From Phycisphaerae bacterium (GTDB lineage: Bacteria > Planctomycetota > Phycisphaerae > UBA1845): a stretch of 64,000 bases of DNA. Shown one piece after another: positions 26,569 to 35,468 of the stretch. Positions within the stretch are counted from its first letter, which is position 1. The number at the start of each line of letters is the position of its first letter. The stretch spans positions 124,001 to 188,000 of the forward strand of contig JAJDEB010000036.1 of NCBI GenBank assembly GCA_029260015.1, in the 5' to 3' direction. The notes beneath the pieces are model-generated. The model was given only the letters and a program-made list of their open reading frames with translations, ran no database searches and was not told the DNA's origin. The position numbers and the translations under genes were made by a program.

Positions 26569-29500
26569 TCAGTCCCGCGCCCATTCCGCTTGGCTTATTT
26601 CCGCATAATCCAGCATGTCCAAATCACCGTCATTATCGGCGTCAAACGCAGCGACGCACGCTTCGACCGTTCGTGAACCACTTGGCGTAGGGATTACCCC
26701 CGGACCCGCAAAGCAGTCCAGCCACGCTGCATGATCCAATTCGTCGAGGTCGCCGTCTCCGTCGTAGTCACCCAATCGGGTACCGCCACCGTCGACAACA
26801 AATGCCTGATAGCATGCGAACCAGAGTTGATAATCGATCAACGTAATTTGGCCATCTTTGTCTGCGTCGGCAAGATGCAAATACGCGTTGTCACCGACCG
26901 ATTGCGAAAACGATTGAAGCAAGATCGCCAGATCGGCATCGTCAACATCCTGGTCACCATCCAGATCACCGCAAACGTCGCAAACATCGAGCGATCCATT
27001 GGTATTTTCGTCGAATCCCAAGTCGATCTCGTAGATGATCCCGGTGTCTTCACCGATTGAATCATCGCGCCAGGCGGCAACGTATAGTCGATCGCGATGG
27101 CTAAACATGCTCGACGAAAAATTGTCGTTCGGTTGAGGTGACGGGTTGTCCAATCGCCCTACGGGCAACCCGTTCAATCCATCGAACACAACGACCGACC
27201 CTGCGTTGGAAGCGCCAACATCTGAAAGCAATACACCCACAATCGCTCGCGCGCCTACCGCTGCAGCATTGCGGCCAAACTGATCGGCGACGACCGGATC
27301 GGGATTGTGCAACGTTTCGAGAACGGTGCCGTCTTGCGCATCGATGATGTACGCGATGCCGACGTTGTCACCGTCGGTATCATCAAGCGGGGAACCTACG
27401 ACAATCTTACTTCCCATGCCAGCCACGGACGTACCGAAACCATCGCTGCTGTCCGGACTCGGATTGAGAATGGTCTGCAGAACTGCGCCCGATTCGACAT
27501 CGATCACATACACAACACCGGAGTTTACGAATTGCCTGTCGTCGCGAGGAGACCCCACAACCAAATGTCCTGCGGCTTTTGACATGATGCTGCCAAACAA
27601 ATCGGCATTCTGCGCTCCCGGGTCAACGATGCTTCGCTCGAATCCACCGGTTTCTGCGTCAAACACATAGACTGCACCCGCATTATTTGCGGCTGTGTCG
27701 TCGAGCCTCGCGTTGACGACGACCTTGCCATTGATGTTAATCGCCTCGGTCCCGAACTGGTCGTCTGCGGCGGGGGTTGGATTCGAAACCGCGTACTCAA
27801 ACCCGTACGTTGCTACATCGAACACATAGACGCCACCTTCATTTTCAAAAGTGCCGCCCGCCCCAGGGGCGCCAATCCAAACGCGATCATCCGTAAATAC
27901 CACCGATGCACCAAACGCCTCGCCCTCGGCTGCGTTGGGACTGTTGAATGTATGCAAGAGTGCGCCAGATTCAACATCGTATAGGAATGCGCGACCTGCT
28001 CCATCCGCGAATGTGACATCGCCCGCAGACCCAATCAGGATCAACTCGTCGCTAATCGCTATGCCCGACGGGAAACTAAATTGCGTGTCCACGCTTGGAT
28101 TAGTAAACACTCGCGCGAAAGCACCGCCGGCAAGTTCACAGAAATCGGGCGTGCCATTGCTGTTGCAGTCTTCTGCGAATCCTCCCGCGATGTCGCACTC
28201 ATCGGGGATACCGTTGGCGTTGCAATCCAAGCTTGCGAACGCCGTGAGATCGCAGTCATCTGCCACCGCATTTAGATTGCAATCGGGTTGGCATTCATCT
28301 GGAACCTCATTGAAATCACAGTCCAGGCTGGTTCCTTCTGCCAGATCAAAGAGATCGGCGACGCCATTTTCATTGCAGTCTGTTCCGCATTCGTCGGGTT
28401 CACCGTTTGAGTCGAAATCGAAACTCTGTCCACTGGCGATATCGCATTGATCCGGGACACCGTTGGAATTGCAGTCGTCCTCGATTCCGCTGTCGATATC
28501 ACAGGAATCTGCGATTCCGTTAACGTTGCAATCCGCCTGACACTCGTCGGGAACACCGTTTGCATCGCAGTCCAAACTCAGTTCCGAATCGATATCGCAC
28601 TCATCGGGGATCGCGTTGCTGTTGCAGTCATGACTGGTGCCAATCGGAATCAGTTCGCAGGAATCGGGCACATTGTCTGCATCGCAGTCCGGCTGACATG
28701 TATCGGGCACCGCGTTATTGTCGCAGTCTTGGTGGACTGTATCCAGAATGTCGCACGCATCAAAGACGCCATTACCGTCGCAATCAACCAGCGGGGCGCA
28801 GTTATCCGGCACCAGGTCGTTGTCGCAGTCGCGCCGGTCCCCGCTCTGAATCTCGCACGAATCGACGATCCCATTGGTATCGCAATCGGTTTCGCATTCG
28901 TCGGGTATGCCGTTACCGTTTCCGCCCGAACAATCTTGGGATGTTCCGCTGGCGATGTCTTCAAAATCAGGAATGCCATTGGAATTGCAGTCCGGCAAGG
29001 GGTGGTGATACCCCATATCGACGACGCCTTCATCGCCGATTCCGTCCGTGCGGGTTGTTCGCACATGCAGCCCCAGCTCAACTGCCGCAACGCTTCCGGC
29101 ATCGAAGCACGGACTGTTCTCGAGTTGACCTGCAACCGTCTGAGTTAGGAGATGACTATTCGCATGGGTTTCGACGAACAAAGGATCGGCGTCAAGCATT
29201 CCGCTGCCCACGTTTAGCGTGCTCATAAATTGAAACACGCCGTCAGGACCACCTTCGAGATCGCAATGGGAAAATGCCGCTGTTGAATTATCGATGAGTG
29301 CGACCTGCGAACCATTGATCGCTTCGTTATTAGCGAGAATGCTGTTTTCGACATGAACCGTTCCGCGGAGAATGTTGATCGCCCCGCCTGATTGCGTCGA
29401 ATTCCCAACGAAGGTTGACGATTGAATGTCGATGTCAGAAGTAACACCATAGACAGCCCCGCCATCAAGCCCGGCAGCGTTGCCGTTGAACATGCAATTC

Positions 29501-32500
29501 TCGACAAACATCACTGCGTTCTGGCCCGAAATCGCCCCACCGCGCCCTGAACCATTGGCCGCACGGTTGCCCTCGAACCAGCAGTGTACAAACCTTGCTG
29601 CCGTCCCTCGCAAATTATGAATCGCACCGCCAAGCACGCCTGCAGAGTTGTTTGAGAACATGCAATCGATCACTTGTGGATTGCTGTCCACGTTTAGAAT
29701 TGCACCGGCAATGTTGCCCGGGTCGGCGTGATTGGATTCAAACAAGCAATTCTGTATGAATGAATCGCTGAATAGCTCATTCGTGATTGCAGCCCCTTGA
29801 ACCGATTGGTTGCCTTCAAAAACGCAGGCGTCAATGATCGGACGACTTCCCCTGGTGTTGTGAATACCACCACCGGCGACAGCCACCCCGCCTTCAAATC
29901 GACACCCGTAAAACGTCGGTTCGCTTTCGCCGACATAGACACCACCACCGAGACGCGACTCGCTGTCAATAAACACGCAGTTCAAGAACGAGCCGTTAGC
30001 CCCCATGATGTTGTAGACCGCGCCACCACCACCATCGGGAAACTCACCGTTCGAAAAATTGTTCTTGAATGTGACGTTGGTTATCTGCGGGCTACCGCCT
30101 TCGTTGAAGATCGCAGCGCCAGAGTCGGCTTCGTCTTGGGCGGAGCCGGTTGCGCGCCCGTCGGAAATCGTAACACCATCGAGAACAGCGTTGCTGTTGA
30201 TGTCGCTGGCAATCACGATGTGATAGCAGTTATCAACCGGATCGCCGGGCACGCCAATGTCGCCTGATAGAATTGTTTCGTGAACACGCCAATTTCGGTC
30301 GTCACGACTTAATTCGGTTCCTTCAAATCCGCCGTAAATCCCGACGCCATCAATCAGACTGAAAGATGCAACACGATCGTCACTGGTGGTTGGGTAGTAG
30401 ATTCCTTTAGCAATCCAGATTTCTTCGACCAAACCGGAATTCTGCGCCACCGTCAGCGCCGATTGCAAATCGACGTACGCGTTCTCCCAACTGGTGCCTT
30501 GATTGGTTCCCTGGGCATCGCTGTCAACAAATATGATCGGACCCTCGCACTCATCCGGCGTACCGTTGACGTTCGTGTCGTTGCTGCTGCCCGCTGCGAT
30601 GTCGCACTCATCCGGGGTCAAGCTACCGTTGCAATCGAAACTGGATTCATCTGAAATATCGCAATCGTCAGGTTGGCCATTCGAATTGCAATCTGTCTCG
30701 CAGGTATCAGGAATCAGATTCGCATTGCAATCTGCCGCACCATCCAGCACATCGCAGACGTCAAGCTGCATATTACCATTGCAATCGTTCGCCGCGCCGC
30801 TTGATAGCTCACATGCGTCGGGAACGATGTTGCCATTGCAATCGTCAACATCACCCGCCAATATGTCGCAGCTATCGGCGATGCCATTGACGTTGCAATC
30901 CGGTTCACAAACATCCAGCACGCCGTTGGCCGAACAATCAAGCGATGGATCATTGGCAATCTGCACTGCGTCGACGACCTCATTAAGATCGCAGTCGCGT
31001 TGCAGTTGCGGGAAACTGGCAATCGAAAATGCTTGCGAGCCTTCGGGAACGTTGGCGCCGACTACGCGAACGGTCCATAAGCCCGCAATCGGAAAATTCA
31101 CCTCGACCTGTTCTATGTTGTTGATCGAGTCGCCGATATTTCGTACCGCGAGCGCGTCGGGCGCGGAGGGGTCCAAGGTCCAGGGATAGTGACGCACTCC
31201 ATTTGGGTCGATCACCACCAAGTCGATGTCGTTGACCAAGGCGTTCACAACATTCGGCGTCGCGGGGACATCGTCCCACGCCAACGTGACCTTAAACTCC
31301 CCTTCACCAGCCACTTCAATAACGAAACCCGACGTCCCTGCCTGCTCGACCTTTGATTCAGCAAAACTACCGGTGCGCATAAACTCAATCGTATCGACCG
31401 CGCGAATGGAACCGTAACCGGTTTGATAATCGGGCCCCACAGGTCCAACATCGACGGCGTTTTGAACGAGCAGCGCCTTGACGCTAGCGGGTTGCGGGTC
31501 GTCGCGTTCTGGAAACTGGGCCCGAAAGTCCTGCAATAACAGCGCAATGACACCTGTAGCCGTTGGTGTGGCCATCGATGTTCCGCAGAACGTATCGTAT
31601 CCACCACCGATGACCGTCGACGTAACACCGCCGTCGCCATCAATCTGACAACCGGGCGCGCTGATATCGGGCTTGATACGACCATCGTCGGTCGGCCCCC
31701 AACTCGAAAAAAACGTTGGGCTGTCGTCGTCTGAATTAACCGCCCCGACAGCAATCGTGTTCTTAGCACCAGCCGGTGGTGCAATCGATCGATACCCTTC
31801 AGGCGTGTGTACGCCTTGGTCGATGCATCGACAGCAATGACCGGTCCCGCATTCGCCAATATTGTTGCGCTCATTACCAGCCGCGAAAAGCGTCGTCAAC
31901 GGACGACCTAGCCCACCCGAAACAATCGTGTCGAGTAGATTTGCCGTAACGCCATAGTCACCTGATATCTCGCAGGGAAACAAATTCGCACAGGTATTGG
32001 TGCCAAGCGAATTGTTCGCAACCACGACTCCCAACGCCAGTCCGTCTCGATAGTCCCGCTCGATGTCGCCGGGATTGGAAAAGAGAATGATGTCGGTGAA
32101 GTTGGGTTCGAATCCGAAGCTCTCAAGCGTTACACCAGGGGCCATCCCTCGGTGCAAACCACCGCTTGCCGATCCGTCGCCGCCAATCGTGCCAGCCACA
32201 TGCGTTGAATGGTCCACGGCAATCGCCAAATCGCGCGGTGTGAGTCTGCCCCCAAAGTCGGGATGCGATGCGTCGGCTGTACCGCTGTCAAAAACCATGA
32301 CGGACACACCGGAACCATCCAGACCATAAGGCGGTGCCTGCGCTTCTTCGGCTTGGGTGAGCATCCGATTCTGCTCATTGACATCATCAAGCGGCGGTAG
32401 CGGTGGTTCCACCCACTGCACTGCATCGCAATCGATTAGAGCGTCCAGTTTCGATTCAGGAATGTCAACGACGAGCGCGTTGATCGAATCAACCGTCGAG

Positions 32501-33060
32501 ACGACGGTTCCGCCTAGCTTGGCAATTTCGTTGATAGCGTCAAATTGCAACGCCACATCGGAATGAAACATGACGTTGAGAATGAGTCGGCGACGTTCGG
32601 CATTGGGCGCAACTTCGCCTTCGGGAACCGTGAACTTGATCCAGGTTGGTTTCTGATTCTTCACCAACAGTGGATGCCGTTTCCACCCACGATCGATATC
32701 ATATGCATCGGCGAGCTTCTCGAACGCTGGAGTTCCCGCAGCTCGGGGAGCCACCGTTTCGATGACCGCAAAGTATGCGTGCGACCCGAGGGGCCGAAGC
32801 ACGGTTATTCCCGCATCGCTCATCGCGCGTTTGTCAGCCAACGACAGCGGACCGTCGAATTGCATCACGATGTGTTTGGATTGGCTGCCAGTATCTCGCG
32901 CCAATGTTTCCAGCCGACGACGAGCGTCCTCGCGGTTGGGTGTTTGCCTGGTCACGGTTCCAGATCGCCATTGAATCGAAGCTTGTTCTGCGCGCACACT
33001 CACCCCGTGCGATAGAATCATCGCGACCAAGAAAACAAAACTCTTCCGCAAAATCCTCAT
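26569..33060 (-). CDS. Giant secreted subtilisin-like protease with Asp-Cys-Asn repeats, beta-helix and dockerin-like end
   Basis: The 2163-residue protein starts with a signal peptide (1-24) and a propeptide-like region. An S8 peptidase domain follows, with catalytic Asp258 (Phe-Asp-Ser-Gly), His287 (Ser-Thr-His-Val-Ala-Gly) and Ser495 (Gly-Thr-Ser-Met-Ala-Thr-Pro). A pro-protein-like beta domain follows (to about 680). Residues 686-837 and 1353-1640 are arrays of a short repeat, Asp-Cys-Asn-x-Asn-Gly-x-x-Asp-x-Cys-Asp, resembling thrombospondin type 3 calcium repeats. Residues 840-1340 look like a right-handed beta-helix; 1643-2000 resemble FG-GAP/propeller repeats; 2025-2162 contain EF-hand-like Asp-x-Asp-x-Asp-x-Asp loops as in dockerins. 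GGAG lies 4 nt before the ATG. Extracellular proteolysis or surface binding is inferred. Confidence 0.92.
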   Translation of the reverse strand: MRILRKSFVFLVAMILSHGVSVRAEQASIQWRSGTVTRQTPNREDARRRLETLARDTGSQSKHIVMQFDGPLSLADKRAMSDAGITVLRPLGSHAYFAVIETVAPRAAGTPAFEKLADAYDIDRGWKRHPLLVKNQKPTWIKFTVPEGEVAPNAERRRLILNVMFHSDVALQFDAINEIAKLGGTVVSTVDSINALVVDIPESKLDALIDCDAVQWVEPPLPPLDDVNEQNRMLTQAEEAQAPPYGLDGSGVSVMVFDSGTADASHPDFGGRLTPRDLAIAVDHSTHVAGTIGGDGSASGGLHRGMAPGVTLESFGFEPNFTDIILFSNPGDIERDYRDGLALGVVVANNSLGTNTCANLFPCEISGDYGVTANLLDTIVSGGLGRPLTTLFAAGNERNNIGECGTGHCCRCIDQGVHTPEGYRSIAPPAGAKNTIAVGAVNSDDDSPTFFSSWGPTDDGRIKPDISAPGCQIDGDGGVTSTVIGGGYDTFCGTSMATPTATGVIALLLQDFRAQFPERDDPQPASVKALLVQNAVDVGPVGPDYQTGYGSIRAVDTIEFMRTGSFAESKVEQAGTSGFVIEVAGEGEFKVTLAWDDVPATPNVVNALVNDIDLVVIDPNGVRHYPWTLDPSAPDALAVRNIGDSINNIEQVEVNFPIAGLWTVRVVGANVPEGSQAFSIASFPQLQRDCDLNEVVDAVQIANDPSLDCSANGVLDVCEPDCNVNGIADSCDILAGDVDDCNGNIVPDACELSSGAANDCNGNMQLDVCDVLDGAADCNANLIPDTCETDCNSNGQPDDCDISDESSFDCNGSLTPDECDIAAGSSNDTNVNGTPDECEGPIIFVDSDAQGTNQGTSWENAYVDLQSALTVAQNSGLVEEIWIAKGIYYPTTSDDRVASFSLIDGVGIYGGFEGTELSRDDRNWRVHETILSGDIGVPGDPVDNCYHIVIASDINSNAVLDGVTISDGRATGSAQDEADSGAAIFNEGGSPQITNVTFKNNFSNGEFPDGGGGAVYNIMGANGSFLNCVFIDSESRLGGGVYVGESEPTFYGCRFEGGVAVAGGGIHNTRGSRPIIDACVFEGNQSVQGAAITNELFSDSFIQNCLFESNHADPGNIAGAILNVDSNPQVIDCMFSNNSAGVLGGAIHNLRGTAARFVHCWFEGNRAANGSGRGGAISGQNAVMFVENCMFNGNAAGLDGGAVYGVTSDIDIQSSTFVGNSTQSGGAINILRGTVHVENSILANNEAINGSQVALIDNSTAAFSHCDLEGGPDGVFQFMSTLNVGSGMLDADPLFVETHANSHLLTQTVAGQLENSPCFDAGSVAAVELGLHVRTTRTDGIGDEGVVDMGYHHPLPDCNSNGIPDFEDIASGTSQDCSGGNGNGIPDECETDCDTNGIVDSCEIQSGDRRDCDNDLVPDNCAPLVDCDGNGVFDACDILDTVHQDCDNNAVPDTCQPDCDADNVPDSCELIPIGTSHDCNSNAIPDECDIDSELSLDCDANGVPDECQADCNVNGIADSCDIDSGIEDDCNSNGVPDQCDIASGQSFDFDSNGEPDECGTDCNENGVADLFDLAEGTSLDCDFNEVPDECQPDCNLNAVADDCDLTAFASLDCNANGIPDECDIAGGFAEDCNSNGTPDFCELAGGAFARVFTNPSVDTQFSFPSGIAISDELILIGSAGDVTFADGAGRAFLYDVESGALLHTFNSPNAAEGEAFGASVVFTDDRVWIGAPGAGGTFENEGGVYVFDVATYGFEYAVSNPTPAADDQFGTEAININGKVVVNARLDDTAANNAGAVYVFDAETGGFERSIVDPGAQNADLFGSIMSKAAGHLVVGSPRDDRQFVNSGVVYVIDVESGAVLQTILNPSPDSSDGFGTSVAGMGSKIVVGSPLDDTDGDNVGIAYIIDAQDGTVLETLHNPDPVVADQFGRNAAAVGARAIVGVLLSDVGASNAGSVVVFDGLNGLPVGRLDNPSPQPNDNFSSSMFSHRDRLYVAAWRDDSIGEDTGIIYEIDLGFDENTNGSLDVCDVCGDLDGDQDVDDADLAILLQSFSQSVGDNAYLHLADADKDGQITLIDYQLWFACYQAFVVDGGGTRLGDYDGDGDLDELDHAAWLDCFAGPGVIPTPSGSRTVEACVAAFDADNDGDLDMLDYAEISQAEWARD

Positions 33061-33360
33061 CCCTCTCCGCGTGACTCAGAAAACCCGTCGGCGACGCAAG
33101 TGTATGCCTTGGTCGCCAAGTTGAGGCATTGGTTTCCACTTATCAGCGCATCGCCCATAGCCAATTCGCGCACCGATAGACCATATCTGCCTGATTCTGT
33201 AGAAATGAAATCTCCCTCGCGTTGAAACCTTGCCCGGTTCCGGTTATAGCGATTATAGATAAACGAGAAGCGCGGTTCCACCAATCTTTAGTAACGCAGC
33301 GGACGCTATTATTGACACTTCAGCGACGGATAATATGCCGGCGCATGGGAAACTTGACGA
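33061..33360. other. Divergent intergenic region
   Basis: This 300-nt gap lies between the minus-strand subtilase gene and the plus-strand asparaginase-like gene, and should hold both promoters. No coding frame or clear regulatory motif was identified in it. Confidence 0.5.
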
Positions 33361-33903
33361 ATGGATACAAAACGGAAATCAGTCGGGGACGACATTCACA
33401 TTCGCGTCAAGGTTTTTAGCACCGGTGGAACGATTGAAAAGATCTACGACGAACACGAAGGCATCCTGCACAATTCACCGTCCCGCTTTGATCACATTCT
33501 GACTCGGATGCGCCTGCCCTCGGTTCAAATTGATCATCACGGTTTGATGGGCAAGGATTCGCTGGACATGACCGACGACGATCGAATCCTAATCAAAGAC
33601 GCTGTTCAAGGTGTGATGGACGACTTCGACGCGGTGCTGATTGTGCATGGTACGGACACGCTCGATCAAACCGGCGCGCTGCTTCACCGAGAAATCAACG
33701 ATCCGAAAATACCGATCATTTTGACCGGAGCCATGCGGCCGTTCGAGTTCAGGGATACCGACGCGTTTCAGAACGTGAACGAATCGCTCATTTCCTGTCG
33801 GCTACTTTCGCCCGGAGTGTACTGCGTCATGCACAGCAAAGTGCTGCGGTTTCCGAATGTTCGCAAAGATCGGAAATTGTTGACCTTCGTCAAATCGAAT
33901 TAG
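33361..33903 (+). CDS. Short asparaginase-like (N-terminal domain) protein
   Basis: The 180-residue product matches the N-terminal domain of L-asparaginases. It has the Phe-Ser-Thr-Gly-Gly-Thr-Ile-Glu motif with the nucleophilic Thr and the Val-His-Gly-Thr-Asp-Thr-Leu motif, followed by Ile-Ile-Leu-Thr-Gly-Ala-Met-Arg-Pro. Full asparaginases have about 330 residues and a second domain, which is missing here. The frame ends naturally and no frameshifted remainder was found downstream. Single-domain family members of this size exist, so it is not clearly a broken gene. Substrate is uncertain. No strong ribosome binding site precedes the ATG. Confidence 0.85.
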   Translation: MDTKRKSVGDDIHIRVKVFSTGGTIEKIYDEHEGILHNSPSRFDHILTRMRLPSVQIDHHGLMGKDSLDMTDDDRILIKDAVQGVMDDFDAVLIVHGTDTLDQTGALLHREINDPKIPIILTGAMRPFEFRDTDAFQNVNESLISCRLLSPGVYCVMHSKVLRFPNVRKDRKLLTFVKSN

Positions 33904-33907
33904 TGGT

Positions 33908-33977
33908 TCGTCACTCCCGCGCATGCGGGAGTCCAGAACGAGCGAGGGGCGTGGATTCCCGCTTCCGCGAGAATGAA
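33908..33977. repeat. dRS3-like extragenic palindromic element
   Basis: Two hairpins sit side by side: 33913-33932 (ACTCCCGC, GCAT, GCGGGAGT, perfect) and 33955-33974 (ATTCCCGC, TTCC, GCGAGAAT, one mismatch). Their outer ends form an imperfect inverted repeat (33911-33920 with 33967-33976, 8 of 10). The arrangement is like the ATTCCCGC...GCGGGAAT elements known as dRS3 in Neisseria and similar dispersed repeats in other bacteria. It lies between two convergent genes and could also end transcription from both sides. Confidence 0.6.
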
Positions 33978-34028
33978 AGTGGAGCGCAACTCGCAAGATG
34001 TTTCGTGGGCCTACACTAGCGACGCTCG

Positions 34029-35357
34029 CTACAAATACGCCTTGATGTATTCGTAGTCAGGCGTGAGGTTTCCACGGTGAAGGATGACCGCGCTCTTGAG
34101 CGGACCCGGTAAATCCCAGTCTTCAAATCGTTCAGGAGCCGGGTCCTTCGCCAGCGCCGGAATCAAATCGACCAGCGCATCACCAAACGCCGTTGATGAA
34201 TCACGCGGTAATTCTGTCGGTAGAATTTCGACGGCCATGATGACGGGACCTTTGCCTTTGAAACCGTCGATTGCTTCCTTGCGCGCGGTGTCATAAACAT
34301 AGACCGGATTGCCAGGATCAGTCGGGCGACTCATGATTTCGATTGAGCCTTCCGGATCGCAGGAAATATCACCGATGACGCGAAGTTTGGGGCTTGCTGA
34401 ATTCTCAAACAACTGCCCGATCGCTTCTTTGGTGACCAAACGCGGATACTTGGGCTCCCAATAAATGCAGTTGACCAACATACTTAAGTGCGGAAGGTAC
34501 TGGTCGAAGACACCCCGATACCCCTCAGGATGTTGATAGTAATCCTGCAATTCAAACGTTTTACCGGCTTCGATCGGCTCGACCATATCGCTTTCTTTGA
34601 AGACAACTTTGACGAACGTATCGCCAGATGACGCGTCGCTCAATCGATTGGGTGCAATGGTGGCTGGGTTCACCAAATCGTAGATCTCTTGCGCCCCCTG
34701 AGACACACGGCCATATCCGCTGAACCCGCAAACGATCGGTGCAAATCCGGCAAGCGCTTCGTCGTTTCGGGCAGCCGCCCCCACTTCGGTGATATGCGCT
34801 TTCGCATCAGCGAGGCTGGCATATTCATGCGCAGGTTTGATGGCAGCCAACACCGTCGAATGTCCTTCGACTGCAAGTCGCTGGCCATACGCCCAAAGCG
34901 AGTCGATCATGCCAGCCAGCCCCGCATACTCTCCAAAGAACACCAATCGACGCCCCTGATCATCTACGATGCGTTCATAGTCGAGCAGATTGCACTTCAA
35001 CTCCATCATCCGCCGCAGCATCGCCATGTTGTATGACTGCCCTTTGATTGTGTGGGAAAAAAACATATACGTCTTTCCCGATTCAAATCGATCTCGCGGA
35101 ATCTCTTTAACGCCGATGATAATCGGGCAATTGGCGAGACTGTCGGTGACGACCGCTCCGCTTGCCGACATCTCTTCGTTTGAAAACACCCGCTGGTTGG
35201 ATGCCTCAACTGAAAACGGTATTCCGTGGGACGCAATCAATCCGCGAATCTGATCAGGAACCAACGGTACGCGTCGTTCCCATATGGTTTTGTCTTCGTG
35301 ACGAATACCGACTCTTTGCACGCTGCTGCTCCATTGATAGATGCTCCGACCCACCAT
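34029..35357 (-). CDS. Lysine-ketoglutarate reductase/saccharopine dehydrogenase family protein
   Basis: The 442-residue protein contains an alanine dehydrogenase/PNT-like N-terminal domain with the start Gly-Ile-Arg-His-Glu-Asp-Lys-Thr-Ile-Trp-Glu-Arg-Arg-Val-Pro-Leu. This matches the lysine-ketoglutarate reductase half of the bifunctional LKR/SDH enzymes of plants and animals. It continues with Lys-Thr-Tyr-Met-Phe-Phe-Ser-His-Thr-Ile-Lys-Gly-Gln and a Phe-Phe-Gly-Glu-Tyr-Ala-Gly segment. The reductase joins lysine and 2-oxoglutarate to form saccharopine with NADPH. The length fits the reductase alone. No saccharopine dehydrogenase gene is adjacent, so the pathway direction is not shown. The start is likely but has only a weak GAG upstream. 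Confidence 0.85.
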   Translation of the reverse strand: MVGRSIYQWSSSVQRVGIRHEDKTIWERRVPLVPDQIRGLIASHGIPFSVEASNQRVFSNEEMSASGAVVTDSLANCPIIIGVKEIPRDRFESGKTYMFFSHTIKGQSYNMAMLRRMMELKCNLLDYERIVDDQGRRLVFFGEYAGLAGMIDSLWAYGQRLAVEGHSTVLAAIKPAHEYASLADAKAHITEVGAAARNDEALAGFAPIVCGFSGYGRVSQGAQEIYDLVNPATIAPNRLSDASSGDTFVKVVFKESDMVEPIEAGKTFELQDYYQHPEGYRGVFDQYLPHLSMLVNCIYWEPKYPRLVTKEAIGQLFENSASPKLRVIGDISCDPEGSIEIMSRPTDPGNPVYVYDTARKEAIDGFKGKGPVIMAVEILPTELPRDSSTAFGDALVDLIPALAKDPAPERFEDWDLPGPLKSAVILHRGNLTPDYEYIKAYL

Positions 35358-35468
35358 AAGACTAACTCACTTACGAAGCGTCGCCAAATCCTGCGAATCA
35401 AGCTAGTCTATGCGACTTGTTCTGATCGGGCGTGCCTTCGATCGGAGTTGTCAGGGACCGATCGGAAA

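Noticed and set aside
26740-31020. Regularly spaced DNA repeats and long plus-strand frames inside the subtilase gene
   Set aside because: The DNA periodicity comes from the encoded Asp-Cys-Asn protein repeats on the minus strand. The plus-strand frames are antisense readings of these repeats, and no CRISPR-like spacers exist.
35226-35468. Longer N-terminus for the MATE transporter
   Set aside because: The upstream part overlaps the divergent dehydrogenase gene, lacks membrane character and is not typical for the family.
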